Assembly (NCBI GenBank): GCA_029959085.1
Contig: JARWIR010000005.1
Coordinates: 51,152,850 to 51,216,849 of the forward strand
Direction of reading: 5' to 3'
DNA length: 64,000 nt
Origin: Nemophila menziesii
Lineage: Eukaryota; Streptophyta; Magnoliopsida; Boraginales; Hydrophyllaceae
In this document: piece after piece, positions 1 through 10,040 of the stretch
Layout: the number at the start of each line of letters is the position of its first letter
How positions within the stretch are numbered: position 1 is the stretch's first letter
The notes under the pieces: model-generated
The model's database searches: none
What the model was told of the DNA's origin: nothing
What the model saw: the letters and a program-made list of their open reading frames with translations, nothing else
Position numbers and translations under genes: made by a program

Positions 1-65
1 CTGCGCATAACTTGACGGGTGCGATCATACCAGCACCAATGCACCGGATCCCATCAGAACTCCGA

Positions 66-80
66 AGTTAAGCGTGCTTG
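66..80 (+). promoter_or_regulatory. 5S internal promoter, A box (example, copy 1)
   Basis: AGTTAAGCGTGCTTG at gene positions +50 to +64 is the A box of plant 5S genes, part of the internal control region bound by TFIIIA. It recurs in every copy. Changes seen in the array are A50G, G51T, G56A, C57T, G58T, C61G and C61T. Confidence 0.9.
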
Positions 81-82
81 GG

Positions 83-88
83 CGAGAG
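83..88 (+). promoter_or_regulatory. 5S internal promoter, intermediate element (example, copy 1)
   Basis: CGAGAG at +67 to +72 lies between the A and C boxes, where the plant intermediate element is placed. Copy 3 (683) lacks two bases here, copy 135 (44699) carries G70T and G72C, and copy 177 (58656) carries G72T. Confidence 0.8.
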
Positions 89-95
89 TAGTACT

Positions 96-113
96 AGGAT
101 GGGTGACCCCCTG
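96..113 (+). promoter_or_regulatory. 5S internal promoter, C box (example, copy 1)
   Basis: AGGATGGGTGACCCCCTG at +80 to +97 is the C box, the main TFIIIA contact of 5S genes. The CCCCC run is where several copies gain or lose one C. Repeated substitutions here are G81T and G97T. Confidence 0.9.
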
Positions 114-135
114 GGAAGTCCTCGTGTTGCACCCC

Positions 136-141
136 TTTTTT
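136..141 (+). terminator. RNA polymerase III terminator (example, copy 1)
   Basis: A run of six T follows GCACCCC directly, as expected for polymerase III termination. Two further T-rich runs follow within about 45 bases (TTCTTTTTTCTT and a run of about nine T) and could act as back-up terminators. A few copies have only T5 (12363, 12694, 21667, 22000) or T4 (24652). Confidence 0.9.
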
Positions 142-270
142 CATCCTTGTTCTTTTTTCTTCATACTAGCTTTTTTTTTTCCCCTCCACCACCTTTAGAT
201 ACGTACCGAGATTCCCTGGCCCTGTTCCCTTCTTTTACGGGGTTCATTTTTCGAGAAACCCGAACCGCTA

Positions 271-295
271 CTCCGGGCCCGCCGTGACGCCCGAG
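271..295 (+). other. Potential spacer hairpin (example)
   Basis: CTCCGGGC (271-278) can pair with GCCCGAG (289-295) around a 10-base loop, giving seven base pairs with one bulged C. It is present in nearly every spacer. CTACTTCGG, CTCTGGG and CTTTGGG variants weaken the left arm. No function is known to me; it may simply reflect GC-rich composition. Confidence 0.55.
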
Positions 296-321
296 ATTCC
301 GAATGTAATCCCGATTCCCCT

Positions 322-327
322 TTTAAC
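322..327 (+). promoter_or_regulatory. TATA-like upstream element (example, copy 2)
   Basis: TTTAAC at -28 to -23 before copy 2 sits where plant 5S genes carry a TATA-like element. It is nearly invariant across the window. Copy 177 has TTTAAA and copy 187 has TTAAAC at these positions. Confidence 0.8.
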
Positions 328-337
328 CTATTGCTGC

Positions 338-339
338 GC
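338..339 (+). promoter_or_regulatory. GC dinucleotide at -12 (example, copy 2)
   Basis: GC at -12/-11, together with C at -1 (349), matches the upstream signals known for plant 5S transcription. It is changed to GT before copy 8 (2300-2301), GG before copy 174 (57648-57649) and GA before copy 181 (59971-59972). Confidence 0.75.
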
Positions 340-349
340 ATAACTTGAC

Positions 350-468
350 GGATGCGATCATACCAGCACCAATGCACCGGATCCCATCAGAACTCCGAAG
401 TTAAGCGTGCTTGGGCGAGAGTAGTACTAGGATGGGTGACCCCCTGGGAAGTCCTCGTGTTGCACCCC
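350..468 (+). rRNA. 5S rRNA copy 2
   Basis: G3A and T21C. G3A turns the helix I pair G3-C116 into A-C. Confidence 0.95.
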
Positions 469-682
469 TTTTTTCATCCTTGTTCTTTTTTCTTCATACT
501 AGCTTTTTTTTTTCCCCTCCACCACCTTTAGATACGTACCGAGATTCCCTGGCCCTGTCCCCTTCTTTTACGGGGTTCATTTTTCGAGAAACCCGAACCG
601 CTACTCCGGGCCCGCCGTGACGCCCGAGATTCCGAATGTAATCCCGATTCCCCTTTTAACCTATTGCTGCGCATTACTTGAC

Positions 683-799
683 GGGTGCGATCATACCAGC
701 ACTAATGCATCGGATCCCATCAGAACTCCGAAGTTAAGCGTGCTTGGGCGAGTAGTACTAGGATGGGTGACCCCCTGGGAAGTCCTCGTGTTGCACCCC
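683..799 (+). rRNA. 5S rRNA copy 3 (2-bp deletion)
   Basis: It lacks two bases in GCGAGAGTAG (reads GCGAGTAG), so the gene is 117 bp and the A box to C box distance is two bases short. It also has C28T. Likely impaired for TFIIIA binding (inference). Confidence 0.9.
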
Positions 800-1011
800 T
801 TTTTTCATCCTTGTTCTTTTTTCTTCATACTAGCTTTTTTTTTCCCTCCACCACCTTTAGATACGTACCGAGATTCCCTGGCCCTGTCCCCTTCTTTTAC
901 GGGGTTCATTTTTCGAGAAACCCGAACCGCTACTCCGGGCCCGCCGTGACGCCCGAGATTCCGAATGTAATCCCGATTCCCCTTTTAACCTATTGCTGCG
1001 CATAACTTGAC

Positions 1012-1130
1012 GGGTGCGATCATACCAGCACTAATGCACCGGATCCCATCAGAACTCCGAAGTTAAGCGTGCTTGGGCGAGAGTAGTACTAGGATGGGTG
1101 ACCCCCTGGGAAGTCCTCGTGTTGCACCCC
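1012..1130 (+). rRNA. 5S rRNA copy 4
   Basis: Unchanged; followed by a CTT-type spacer (GTATCGAGCTTCC, TGTTCCC). Confidence 0.97.
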
Positions 1131-1345
1131 TTTTTTCATCCTTGTTCTTTTTTCTTCATACTAGCTTTTTTTTTTCCCCCTCCACCACCTTTAGATACGT
1201 ATCGAGCTTCCCTGGCCCTGTTCCCTTCTTTTACGGGGTTCATTTTTCGAGAAACCCGAACCGCTACTCCGGGCCCGCCGTGACGCCCGAGATTCCGAAT
1301 GTAATCCCGATTCCCCTTTTAACCTATTGCTGCGCATAACTTGAC

Positions 1346-1464
1346 GGGTGCGATCATACCAGCACTAATGCACCTGATCCCATCAGAACTCCGAAGTTAA
1401 GCGTGCTTGGGCGAGAGTAGTACTAGGATGGGTGACCCCCTGGGAAGTCCTCGTGTTGCACCCC
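1346..1464 (+). rRNA. 5S rRNA copy 5
   Basis: G30T, which removes the BamHI site. Confidence 0.96.
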
Positions 1465-1675
1465 TTTTTTCATCCTTGTTCTTTTTTCTTCATATTAGCT
1501 TTTTTTCCCCTCCACCACCTTTAGATACGTACCGAGATTCCCTGGCCCTGTCCCCTTCTTTTATGGGGTTCATTTTTCGAGAAACCCGAACCGCTACTCC
1601 GGGCCCGCCGTGACGCCCGAGATTCCGAATGTAATCCCGATTCCCCTTTTAACCTATTGCTGCGCATAACTTGAC

Positions 1676-1794
1676 GGGTGCGATTATACCAGCACTAATG
1701 CACCGGATCCCATCAGAACTCCGAAGTTAAGCGTGCTTGGGCGAGAGTAGTACTAGGATGGGTGACCCCCTGGGAAGTCCTCGTGTTGCACCCC
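1676..1794 (+). rRNA. 5S rRNA copy 6
   Basis: C10T. Confidence 0.96.
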
Positions 1795-2006
1795 TTTTTT
1801 CATCCTTGTTCTTTTTTCTTCATACTATCTTTTTTTTCCCCTCCACCACCTTTAGATACGTACAGAGATTCCCTGGCCCTGTCCCCTTCTTTTACGGGGT
1901 TCATTTTTCGAGAAACCCGAACCGCTACTCCGGGCCCGCCGTGACGCCCGAGATTCCGAATGTAATCCCGATTCCCCTTTTAACCTATTGCTGCGCATAA
2001 CTTGAC

Positions 2007-2125
2007 GGGTGCGATCATACCAGCACCAATGCACCGGATCCCATCAGAACTCCGAAGTTAAGCGTGCTTGGGCGAGAGTAGTACTAGGATGGGTGACCCC
2101 CTGGGAAGTCCTCGTGTTGCACCCC
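2007..2125 (+). rRNA. 5S rRNA copy 7
   Basis: T21C; followed by a short spacer. Confidence 0.97.
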
Positions 2126-2311
2126 TTTTTTCATCCTTGTTCTTTTTTCTTCACCTTTAGATACGTACCGAGATTCCCTGGCCCTGTCCCCTTCTTTTAC
2201 GGGGTTCATTTTTCGAGAAACCCGAACCGCTACTCCGGGCCCGCCGTGACGCCCGAGATTCCGAATGTAATCCCGATTCCCCTTTTAACCTATTGCTGCG
2301 TATAACTTGAC
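2126..2311 (+). repeat. Short spacer, 27-bp deletion
   Basis: The spacer is 186 bp instead of about 213. CTTCA runs straight into CCTTTAG, so CATACTAGC, the T(n)C(n) tract and CCACCA are missing. The two-base CA is shared by both ends of the lost segment. The same junction recurs at 7078-7263, 16013-16198 and 18314-18564. Confidence 0.95.
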
Positions 2312-2430
2312 GGGTGCGATCATACCAGCACTAATGCACCGGATCCCATCATAACTCCGAAGTTAAGCGTGCTTGGGCGAGAGTAGTACTAGGATGGGTG
2401 ACCCCCTGGGAAGTCCTCGTGTTGCACCCC
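2312..2430 (+). rRNA. 5S rRNA copy 8
   Basis: G41T; upstream GC at -12 is GT. Confidence 0.95.
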
Positions 2431-2644
2431 TTTTTTCATCCTTGTTCTTTTTTCTTCATACTAGCTTTTTTTTTTTCCCTCCACCACCTTTAGATACGTA
2501 CCGAGATTCCCTGGCCCTGTCCCCTTCTTTTACGGGGTTCATTTTTCGAGAAACCCGAACCGCTACTCCGGGCCCGCCGTGACGCCCGAGATTCCGAATG
2601 TAATCCCGATTCCCCTTTTAACCTATTGCTGCGCATAACTTGAC

Positions 2645-2763
2645 GGGTGCGATCATACCAGCACTAATGCACCGGATCCCATCAGAACTCCGAAGTTAAG
2701 CGTGCTTGGGCGAGAGTAGTACTAGGATGGGTGACCCCCTGGGAAGTCCTCGTGTTGCACCCC
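2645..2763 (+). rRNA. 5S rRNA copy 9
   Basis: Unchanged; CTT-type spacer follows. Partner of 8593. Confidence 0.97.
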
Positions 2764-2978
2764 TTTTTTCATCCTTGTTCTTTTTTCTTCATACTAGCTT
2801 TTTTTTTTCCCCCTCCACCACCTTTAGATACGTATCGAGCTTCCCTGGCCCTGTTCCCTTCTTTTACGGGGTTCATTTTTCGAGAAACCCGAACCGCTAC
2901 TCCGGGCCCGCCGTGACGCCCGAGATTCCGAATGTAATCCCGATTCCCCTTTTAACCTATTGCTGCGCATAATTTGAC

Positions 2979-3097
2979 GGGTGCGATCATACCAGCACTA
3001 ATGCACCGGATCCCATCAGAACTCCGAAGTTAAGCGTGCTTGGGCGAGAGTAGTACTAGGATGGGTGACCCCCTGGGAAGTCCTCGTGTTGCACCCC
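2979..3097 (+). rRNA. 5S rRNA copy 10
   Basis: Unchanged; upstream reads CATAATTTGAC (one C to T change). Confidence 0.97.
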
Positions 3098-3310
3098 TTT
3101 TTTCATCCTTGTTCTTTTTTCTTCATACTAGCTTTTTTTTTCCCCTCCACCACCTTTAGATACGTACCGAGATTCCCTGGCCCTGTCCCCTTCTTTTACG
3201 GGGTTCATTTTTCGAGAAACCCGAACCGCTACTCCGGGCCCGCCGTGACGCCCGAGATTCCGAATGTAATCCCGATTCCCCTTTTAACCTATTGCTGCGC
3301 ATAACTTGAC

Positions 3311-3429
3311 GGATGCGATCATACCAGCACTAATGCACCGGATCCCATCAGAACTCTGAAGTTAAGCGTGCTTGGGCGAGAGTAGTACTAGGATGGGTGA
3401 CCCCCTGGGAAGTCCTCGTGTTGCACCCC
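3311..3429 (+). rRNA. 5S rRNA copy 11
   Basis: G3A and C47T, as in 9258 and 17200. Confidence 0.95.
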
Positions 3430-3642
3430 TTTTTTCATCCTTGTTCTTTTTTCTTCATACTAGCTTTTTTTTTCCCCTCCACCACCTTTAGATACGTACC
3501 GAGATTCCCTGGCCCTGTCCCCTTCTTTTACGGGGTTCATTTTTTGAGAAACCCGAACCGCTACTCCGGGCCCGCCGTGACGCCCGAGATTCCGAATGTA
3601 ATCCCGATTCCCCTTTTAACCTATTGCTGCGCATAACTTGAC

Positions 3643-3761
3643 GGGTGCGATCATACCAGCACTAATGCACCGGATCCCATCTGAACTCCGAAGTTAAGCG
3701 TGCTTGGGCGAGAGTAGTACTAGGATGGGTGACCCCCTGGGAAGTCCTCGTGTTGCACCCC
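3643..3761 (+). rRNA. 5S rRNA copy 12
   Basis: A40T, as in 9590. Confidence 0.96.
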
Positions 3762-3973
3762 TTTTTTCATCCTTGTTCTTTTTTCTTCATACTAGCTTTT
3801 TTTTCCCCTCCACCACCTTTAGATACGTACCGAGATTCCCTGGCCCTGTCCCCTTCTTTTACGGGGTTCATTTTTCGAGAAACCCGAACCGCTACTCCGG
3901 GCCCGCCGTGACGCCCGAGATTCCGAATGTAATCCCGATTCCCCTTTTAACCTATTGCTGCGCATAACTTGAC

Positions 3974-4092
3974 GGGTGCGATCATACCAGCACCAATGCA
4001 CCGGATCCCATCAGAACTCCGAAGTTAAGCGTGCTTGGGCGAGAGTAGTACTAGGATGGGTGACCCCCTGGGAAGTCCTCGTGTTGCACCCC
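3974..4092 (+). rRNA. 5S rRNA copy 13
   Basis: T21C. Confidence 0.97.
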
Positions 4093-4305
4093 TTTTTTCA
4101 TCCTTGTTCTTTTTTCTTCATACTAGCTTTTTTTTTCCCCTCCACCACCTTTAGATACGTATCGAGATTCCCTGGCCCTGTCCCCTTCTTTTACGGGGTT
4201 CATTTTTCGAGAAACCCGAACCGCTACTCCGGGCCCGCCGTGACGCCCGAGATTCCGAATGTAATCCCGATTCCCCTTTTAACCTATTGCTGCGCATAAC
4301 TTGAC

Positions 4306-4424
4306 GGGTGCGATCATACCAGCACTAATGCACCGGATCCCATCAGAACTCCGAAGTTAAGCGTGCTTGGGCGAGAGTAGTACTAGGATGGGTGACCCCC
4401 TGGGAAGTCCTCGTGTTGCACCCC
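4306..4424 (+). rRNA. 5S rRNA copy 14
   Basis: Unchanged; this unit has no counterpart in the duplicate block at 8593-10372. Confidence 0.97.
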
Positions 4425-4636
4425 TTTTTTCATCCTTGTTCTTTTTTCTTCATACTAGCTTTTTTTTCCCCTCCACCACCTTTAGATACGTACCGAGATT
4501 CCCTGGCCCTGTCCCCTTCTTTTACGGGGTTCATTTTTCGAGAAACCCGAACCGCTACTCCGGGCCCGCCGTGACGCCCGAGATTCCGAATGTAATCCCG
4601 ATTCCCCTTTTAACCTATTGCTGCGCATAACTTGAC

Positions 4637-4755
4637 GGGTGCGATCATACCAGCACTAATGCACCGGATCCCATCAGAACTCCGAAGTTAAGCGTGCTTG
4701 GGCGAGAGTAGTACTAGGATGGGTGACCCCCTGGGAAGTCCTCGTGTTGCACCCC
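4637..4755 (+). rRNA. 5S rRNA copy 15
   Basis: Unchanged; followed by the CCACTTC spacer, as in 10254, 13571 and 22878. Confidence 0.97.
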
Positions 4756-4967
4756 TTTTTTCATCCTTGTTCTTTTTTCTTCATACTAGCTTTTTTTTCC
4801 CCTCCACCACCTTTAGATACGTATCGAGATTCCCTGGCCCTGTCCACTTCTTTTACGGGGTTCATTTTTCGAGAAACCCGAACCGCTACTCCGGGCCCGC
4901 CGTGACGCCCGAGATTCCGAATGTAATCCCGCTTCCCCTTTTAACCTATTGCTGCGCATAACTTGAC

Positions 4968-5086
4968 GGGTGCGATCATACCAGCACTAATGCACCGGAT
5001 CCCATCAGAACTCCGAAGTTAAGCGTGCTTGGGCGAGAGTAGTACTAGGATGGGTGACCCCCTGGGAAGTCCTCGTGTTGCACCCC
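4968..5086 (+). rRNA. 5S rRNA copy 16
   Basis: Unchanged; spacer hairpin weakened (CTACTTCGG). Confidence 0.97.
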
Positions 5087-5298
5087 TTTTTTCATCCTTG
5101 TTCTTTTTTCTTCATACTAGCTTTTTTTTCCCCTCCACCACCTTTAGATACGTACCGAGATTCCCTGGCCCTGTCCCCTTCTTTTACGGGGTTCATTTTT
5201 CGAGAAACCCGAACCGCTACTTCGGGCCCGCCGTGACGCCCGAGATTCCGAATGTAATCCCGATTCCCCTTTTAACCTATTGCTGCGCATAACTTGAC

Positions 5299-5417
5299 GG
5301 GTGCGATCATACCAGCACTAATGCACCGGATCCCATCAGAACTCCGAATTTAAGCGTGCTTGGGCGAGAGTAGTACTAGGATGGGTGACCCCCTGGGAAG
5401 TCCTCGTGTTGCACCCC
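5299..5417 (+). rRNA. 5S rRNA copy 17
   Basis: G51T inside the A box. Confidence 0.95.
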
Positions 5418-5630
5418 TTTTTTCATCCTTGTTCTTTTTTCTTCATACTAGCTTTTTTTTTCCCCTCCACCACCTTTAGATACGTACCGAGATTCCCTGG
5501 CCCTGTCCCCTTCTTTTACGGGGTTCATTTTTCGAGAAACCCGAACCGCTACTCCGGGCCCGCCGTGACGCCCGAGATTCCGAATGTAATCCCGCTTCCC
5601 CTTTTAACCTATTGCTGCGCATAACTTGAC

Positions 5631-5749
5631 GGGTGCGATCATACCAGCACTAATGCACCGGATCCCATCAGAACTCCGAAGTTAAGCGTGCTTGGGCGAG
5701 AGTAGTACTAGGATGGGTGACCCCCTGGGAAGTCCTCGTGTTGCACCCC
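5631..5749 (+). rRNA. 5S rRNA copy 18
   Basis: Unchanged; spacer CTACTTCGG. Confidence 0.97.
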
Positions 5750-5962
5750 TTTTTTCATCCTTGTTCTTTTTTCTTCATACTAGCTTTTTTTTTCCCCTCC
5801 ACCACCTTTAGATACGTACCGAGATTCCCTGGCCCTGTCCCCTTCTTTTACGGGGTTCATTTTTCGAGAAACCCGAACCGCTACTTCGGGCCCGCCGTGA
5901 CGCCCGAGATTCCGAATGTAATCCCGATTCCCCTTTTAACCTATTGCTGCGCATAACTTGAC

Positions 5963-6081
5963 GGGTGCGATCATACCAGCACTAATGCACCGGATCCCAT
6001 CAGAACTCCGAAGTTAAGCGTGCTTGGGCGAGAGTAGTACTAGGATGGGTGACCCCCTGGGAAGTCCTCGTGTTGCACCCC
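5963..6081 (+). rRNA. 5S rRNA copy 19
   Basis: Unchanged; spacer with CCCGCTTCC. Confidence 0.97.
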
Positions 6082-6294
6082 TTTTTTCATCCTTGTTCTT
6101 TTTTCTTCATACTAGCTTTTTTTTTCCCCTCCACCACCTTTAGATACGTACCGAGATTCCCTGGCCCTGTCCCCTTCTTTTACGGGGTTCATTTTTCGAG
6201 AAACCCGAACCGCTACTCCGGGCCCGCCGTGACGCCCGAGATTCCGAATGTAATCCCGCTTCCCCTTTTAACCTATTGCTGCGCATAACTTGAC

Positions 6295-6413
6295 GGGTGC
6301 GATCATACCAGCACTAATGCACCGGATCCCATCAGAACTCCGAAGTTAAGCGTGCTTGGGCGAGAGTAGTACTAGGATGGGTGACCCCCTGGGAAGTCCT
6401 CGTGTTGCACCCC
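6295..6413 (+). rRNA. 5S rRNA copy 20
   Basis: Unchanged; spacer with CCCGCTTCC. Confidence 0.97.
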
Positions 6414-6626
6414 TTTTTTCATCCTTGTTCTTTTTTCTTCATACTAGCTTTTTTTTTCCCCTCCACCACCTTTAGATACGTACCGAGATTCCCTGGCCCT
6501 GTCCCCTTCTTTTACGGGGTTCATTTTTCGAGAAACCCGAACCGCTACTCCGGGCCCGCCGTGACGCCCGAGATTCCGAATGTAATCCCGCTTCCCCTTT
6601 TAACCTATTGCTGCGCATAACTTGAC

Positions 6627-6745
6627 GGGTGCGATCATACCAGCACTAATGCACCGGATCCCATCAGAACTCCGAAGTTAAGCGTGCTTGGGCGAGAGTA
6701 GTACTAGGATGGGTGACCCCCTGGGAAGTCCTCGTGTTGCACCCC
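6627..6745 (+). rRNA. 5S rRNA copy 21
   Basis: Unchanged; spacer with GTATCGAG. Confidence 0.97.
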
Positions 6746-6958
6746 TTTTTTCATCCTTGTTCTTTTTTCTTCATACTAGCTTTTTTTTTCCCCTCCACCA
6801 CCTTTAGATACGTATCGAGATTCCCTGGCCCTGTCCCCTTCTTTTACGGGGTTCATTTTTCGAGAAACCCGAACCGCTACTCCGGGCCCGCCGTGACGCC
6901 CGAGATTCCGAATGTAATCCCGATTCCCCTTTTAACCTATTGCTGCGCATAACTTGAC

Positions 6959-7077
6959 GGGTGCGATCATACCAGCACTAATGCACCGGATCCCATCAGA
7001 ACTCCGAAGTTAAGCGTGCTTGGGCGAGAGTAGTACTAGGATGGGTGACCCCCTGGGAAGTCCTCGTGTTGCACCCC
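6959..7077 (+). rRNA. 5S rRNA copy 22
   Basis: Unchanged; followed by a short spacer. Confidence 0.97.
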
Positions 7078-7263
7078 TTTTTTCATCCTTGTTCTTTTTT
7101 CTTCACCTTTAGATACGTACCGAGATTCCCTGGCCCTGTCCCCTTCTTTTACGGGGTTCATTTTTCGAGAAACCCGAACCGCTACTCCGGGCCCGCCGTG
7201 ACGCCCGAGATTCCGAATGTAATCCCGATTCCCCTTTTAACCTATTGTTGCGCATAACTTGAC
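7078..7263 (+). repeat. Short spacer, 27-bp deletion
   Basis: It has the same junction as 2126-2311, but follows a gene with T21 rather than the C21 allele that precedes the other three short spacers. Confidence 0.95.
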
Positions 7264-7382
7264 GGGTGCGATCATACCAGCACTAATGCACCGGATCCCA
7301 TCAGAACTCCGAAGTTAAGCGTGCTTGGGCGAGAGTAGTACTAGGATGGGTGACCCCCTGGGAAGTCCTCGTGTTGCACCCC
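7264..7382 (+). rRNA. 5S rRNA copy 23
   Basis: Unchanged; upstream ATTGTTGCGC. Confidence 0.97.
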
Positions 7383-7595
7383 TTTTTTCATCCTTGTTCT
7401 TTTTTCTTCATACTAGCTTTTTTTTTTCCCTCCACCACCTTTAGATACGTACCGAGATTCCCTGGCCCTGTCCCCTTCTTTTACGGGGTTCATTTTTCGA
7501 GAAACCCGAACCGCTACTCCGGGCCCGCCGTGACGCCCGAGATTCCGAATGTAATCCCGATTCCCCTTTTAACCTATTGCTGCGCATAACTTGAC

Positions 7596-7714
7596 GGGTG
7601 CGATCATACCAGCACTAATGCACCGGATCCCATCAGAACTCCGAAGTTAAGCGTGCTTGGGCGAGAGTAGTACTAGGATGGGTGACCCCCTGGGAAGTCC
7701 TCGTGTTGCACCCC
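7596..7714 (+). rRNA. 5S rRNA copy 24
   Basis: Unchanged; CTT-type spacer follows. Confidence 0.97.
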
Positions 7715-7928
7715 TTTTTTCATCCTTGTTCTTTTTTCTTCATACTAGCTTTTTTTTTCCCCCTCCACCACCTTTAGATACGTATCGAGCTTCCCTGGCC
7801 CTGTTCCCTTCTTTTACGGGGTTCATTTTTCGAGAAACCCGAACCGCTACTCCGGGCCCGCCGTGACGCCCGAGATTCCGAATGTAATCCCGATTCCCCT
7901 TTTAACCTATTGCTGCGCATAACTTGAC

Positions 7929-8047
7929 GGGTGCGATCATACCAGCACTAATGCACCGGATCCCATCAGAACTCCGAAGTTAAGCGTGCTTGGGCGAGAG
8001 TAGTACTAGGATGGGTGACCCCCTGGGAAGTCCTCGTGTTGCACCCC
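7929..8047 (+). rRNA. 5S rRNA copy 25
   Basis: Unchanged. Confidence 0.97.
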
Positions 8048-8260
8048 TTTTTTCATCCTTGTTCTTTTTTCTTCATACTAGCTTTTTTTTTCCCCTCCAC
8101 CACCTTTAGATACGTACCGAGATTCCCTGGCCCTGTCCCCTTCTTTTACGGGGTTCATTTTTCGAGAAACCCGAACCGCTACTCCGGGCCCGCCGTGACG
8201 CCCGAGATTCCGAATGTAATCCCGATTCCCCTTTTAACCTATTGTTGCGCATAACTTGAC

Positions 8261-8379
8261 GGGTGCGATCATACCAGCACTAATGCACCGGATCCCATCA
8301 GAACTCCGAAGTTAAGCGTGCTTGGGCGAGAGTAGTACTAGGATGGGTGACCCCCTGGGAAGTCCTCGTGTTGCACCCC
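8261..8379 (+). rRNA. 5S rRNA copy 26
   Basis: Unchanged; upstream ATTGTTGCGC. Confidence 0.97.
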
Positions 8380-8592
8380 TTTTTTCATCCTTGTTCTTTT
8401 TTCTTCATACTAGCTTTTTTTTTTCCCTCCACCACCTTTAGATACGTACCGAGATTCCCTGGCCCTGTCCCCTTCTTTTACGGGGTTCATTTTTCGAGAA
8501 ACCCGAACCGCTACTCCGGGCCCGCCGTGACGCCCGAGATTCCGAATGTAATCCCGATTCCCCTTTTAACCTATTGCTGCGCATAACTTGAC

Positions 8593-8711
8593 GGGTGCGA
8601 TCATACCAGCACTAATGCACCGGATCCCATCAGAACTCCGAAGTTAAGCGTGCTTGGGCGAGAGTAGTACTAGGATGGGTGACCCCCTGGGAAGTCCTCG
8701 TGTTGCACCCC
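8593..8711 (+). rRNA. 5S rRNA copy 27
   Basis: Unchanged; CTT-type spacer follows. Partner of 2645. Confidence 0.97.
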
Positions 8712-8925
8712 TTTTTTCATCCTTGTTCTTTTTTCTTCATACTAGCTTTTTTTTTCCCCCTCCACCACCTTTAGATACGTATCGAGCTTCCCTGGCCCTG
8801 TTCCCTTCTTTTACGGGGTTCATTTTTCGAGAAACCCGAACCGCTACTCCGGGCCCGCCGTGACGCCCGAGATTCCGAATGTAATCCCGATTCCCCTTTT
8901 AACCTATTGCTGCGCATAACTTGAC

Positions 8926-9044
8926 GGGTGCGATCATACCAGCACTAATGCACCGGATCCCATCAGAACTCCGAAGTTAAGCGTGCTTGGGCGAGAGTAG
9001 TACTAGGATGGGTGACCCCCTGGGAAGTCCTCGTGTTGCACCCC
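8926..9044 (+). rRNA. 5S rRNA copy 28
   Basis: Unchanged. Partner of 2979. Confidence 0.97.
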
Positions 9045-9257
9045 TTTTTTCATCCTTGTTCTTTTTTCTTCATACTAGCTTTTTTTTTCCCCTCCACCAC
9101 CTTTAGATACGTACCGAGATTCCCTGGCCCTGTCCCCTTCTTTTACGGGGTTCATTTTTCGAGAAACCCGAACCGCTACTCCGGGCCCGCCGTGACGCCC
9201 GAGATTCCGAATGTAATCCCGATTCCCCTTTTAACCTATTGCTGCGCATAACTTGAC

Positions 9258-9376
9258 GGATGCGATCATACCAGCACTAATGCACCGGATCCCATCAGAA
9301 CTCTGAAGTTAAGCGTGCTTGGGCGAGAGTAGTACTAGGATGGGTGACCCCCTGGGAAGTCCTCGTGTTGCACCCC
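9258..9376 (+). rRNA. 5S rRNA copy 29
   Basis: G3A and C47T. Partner of 3311. Confidence 0.95.
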
Positions 9377-9589
9377 TTTTTTCATCCTTGTTCTTTTTTC
9401 TTCATACTAGCTTTTTTTTTCCCCTCCACCACCTTTAGATACGTACCGAGATTCCCTGGCCCTGTCCCCTTCTTTTACGGGGTTCATTTTTCGAGAAACC
9501 CGAACCGCTACTCCGGGCCCGCCGTGACGCCCGAGATTCCGAATGTAATCCCGATTCCCCTTTTAACCTATTGCTGCGCATAACTTGAC

Positions 9590-9708
9590 GGGTGCGATCA
9601 TACCAGCACTAATGCACCGGATCCCATCTGAACTCCGAAGTTAAGCGTGCTTGGGCGAGAGTAGTACTAGGATGGGTGACCCCCTGGGAAGTCCTCGTGT
9701 TGCACCCC
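9590..9708 (+). rRNA. 5S rRNA copy 30
   Basis: A40T. Partner of 3643. Confidence 0.96.
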
Positions 9709-9921
9709 TTTTTTCATCCTTGTTCTTTTTTCTTCATACTAGCTTTTTTTTTTCCCTCCACCACCTTTAGATACGTACCGAGATTCCCTGGCCCTGTCCC
9801 CTTCTTTTACGGGGTTCATTTTTCGAGAAACCCGAACCGCTACTCCGGGCCCGCCGTGACGCCCGAGATTCCGAATGTAATCCCGATTCCCCTTTTAACC
9901 TATTGCTGCGCATAACTTGAC

Positions 9922-10040
9922 GGGTGCGATCATACCAGCACCAATGCACCGGATCCCATCAGAACTCCGAAGTTAAGCGTGCTTGGGCGAGAGTAGTACT
10001 AGGATGGGTGACCCCCTGGGAAGTCCTCGTGTTGCACCCC
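9922..10040 (+). rRNA. 5S rRNA copy 31
   Basis: T21C. Partner of 3974 and 13239. Confidence 0.97.

Larger units (their letters stand above)
17..135 (+). rRNA. 5S rRNA copy 1
   Basis: 5S rRNA is the small RNA of the cytosolic 60S ribosomal subunit, made by RNA polymerase III. The start is set at GGGTGC because GGGTGC (+1 to +6) pairs with GCACCC (+113 to +118) as helix I and because C stands at -1. The end is set at the last C before T6; the mature RNA may include one or more U. This copy carries T21C. Confidence 0.97.
136..349 (+). repeat. Typical 5S intergenic spacer (example, between copies 1 and 2)
   Basis: The spacer is 214 bp. In order it holds the T6 terminator, a T-rich stretch ending CATACTAGC, a variable T(n)C(n) tract, CCACCACCTTTAGATACGTA, a C/T dimorphism (GTACCGAG or GTATCGAG), a segment ending CTTTTACGGGGTTC, a GC-rich hairpin at 271-295, an A/C dimorphism (CCCGATTCC or CCCGCTTCC), and the upstream promoter. 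Length variation comes mainly from the T(n)C(n) tract. Confidence 0.93.
2645..4092 (+). repeat. Segmental duplicate of 8593-10040 (5 units)
   Basis: Both blocks show, in order, a CTT-type spacer, an unchanged gene, a G3A+C47T gene, an A40T gene and a C21 gene, at an offset of 5948. The first three units recur a third time at 16534-17318. Confidence 0.85.
8593..10040 (+). repeat. Segmental duplicate of 2645-4092 (5 units)
   Basis: It matches 2645-4092 variant for variant. After it, the CCACTTC-spacer unit follows at once, whereas at 4306-4636 one extra unit intervenes. A whole unit was therefore gained or lost. Confidence 0.85.

Noticed and set aside
241..264. Second hairpin around CGGGGTTC and GAAACCCG in the spacer
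   Set aside because: Only about six pairs with a bulge can form across a 12-base loop. This is too weak to call a separate feature.
1852..2034. Minus-strand reading frames of about 60 codons (also 3819-4001, 9767-9949, 18040-18222)
   Set aside because: Their start codon depends on the C21 allele of the next 5S gene and they cover spacer only. No protein-like conservation is visible.
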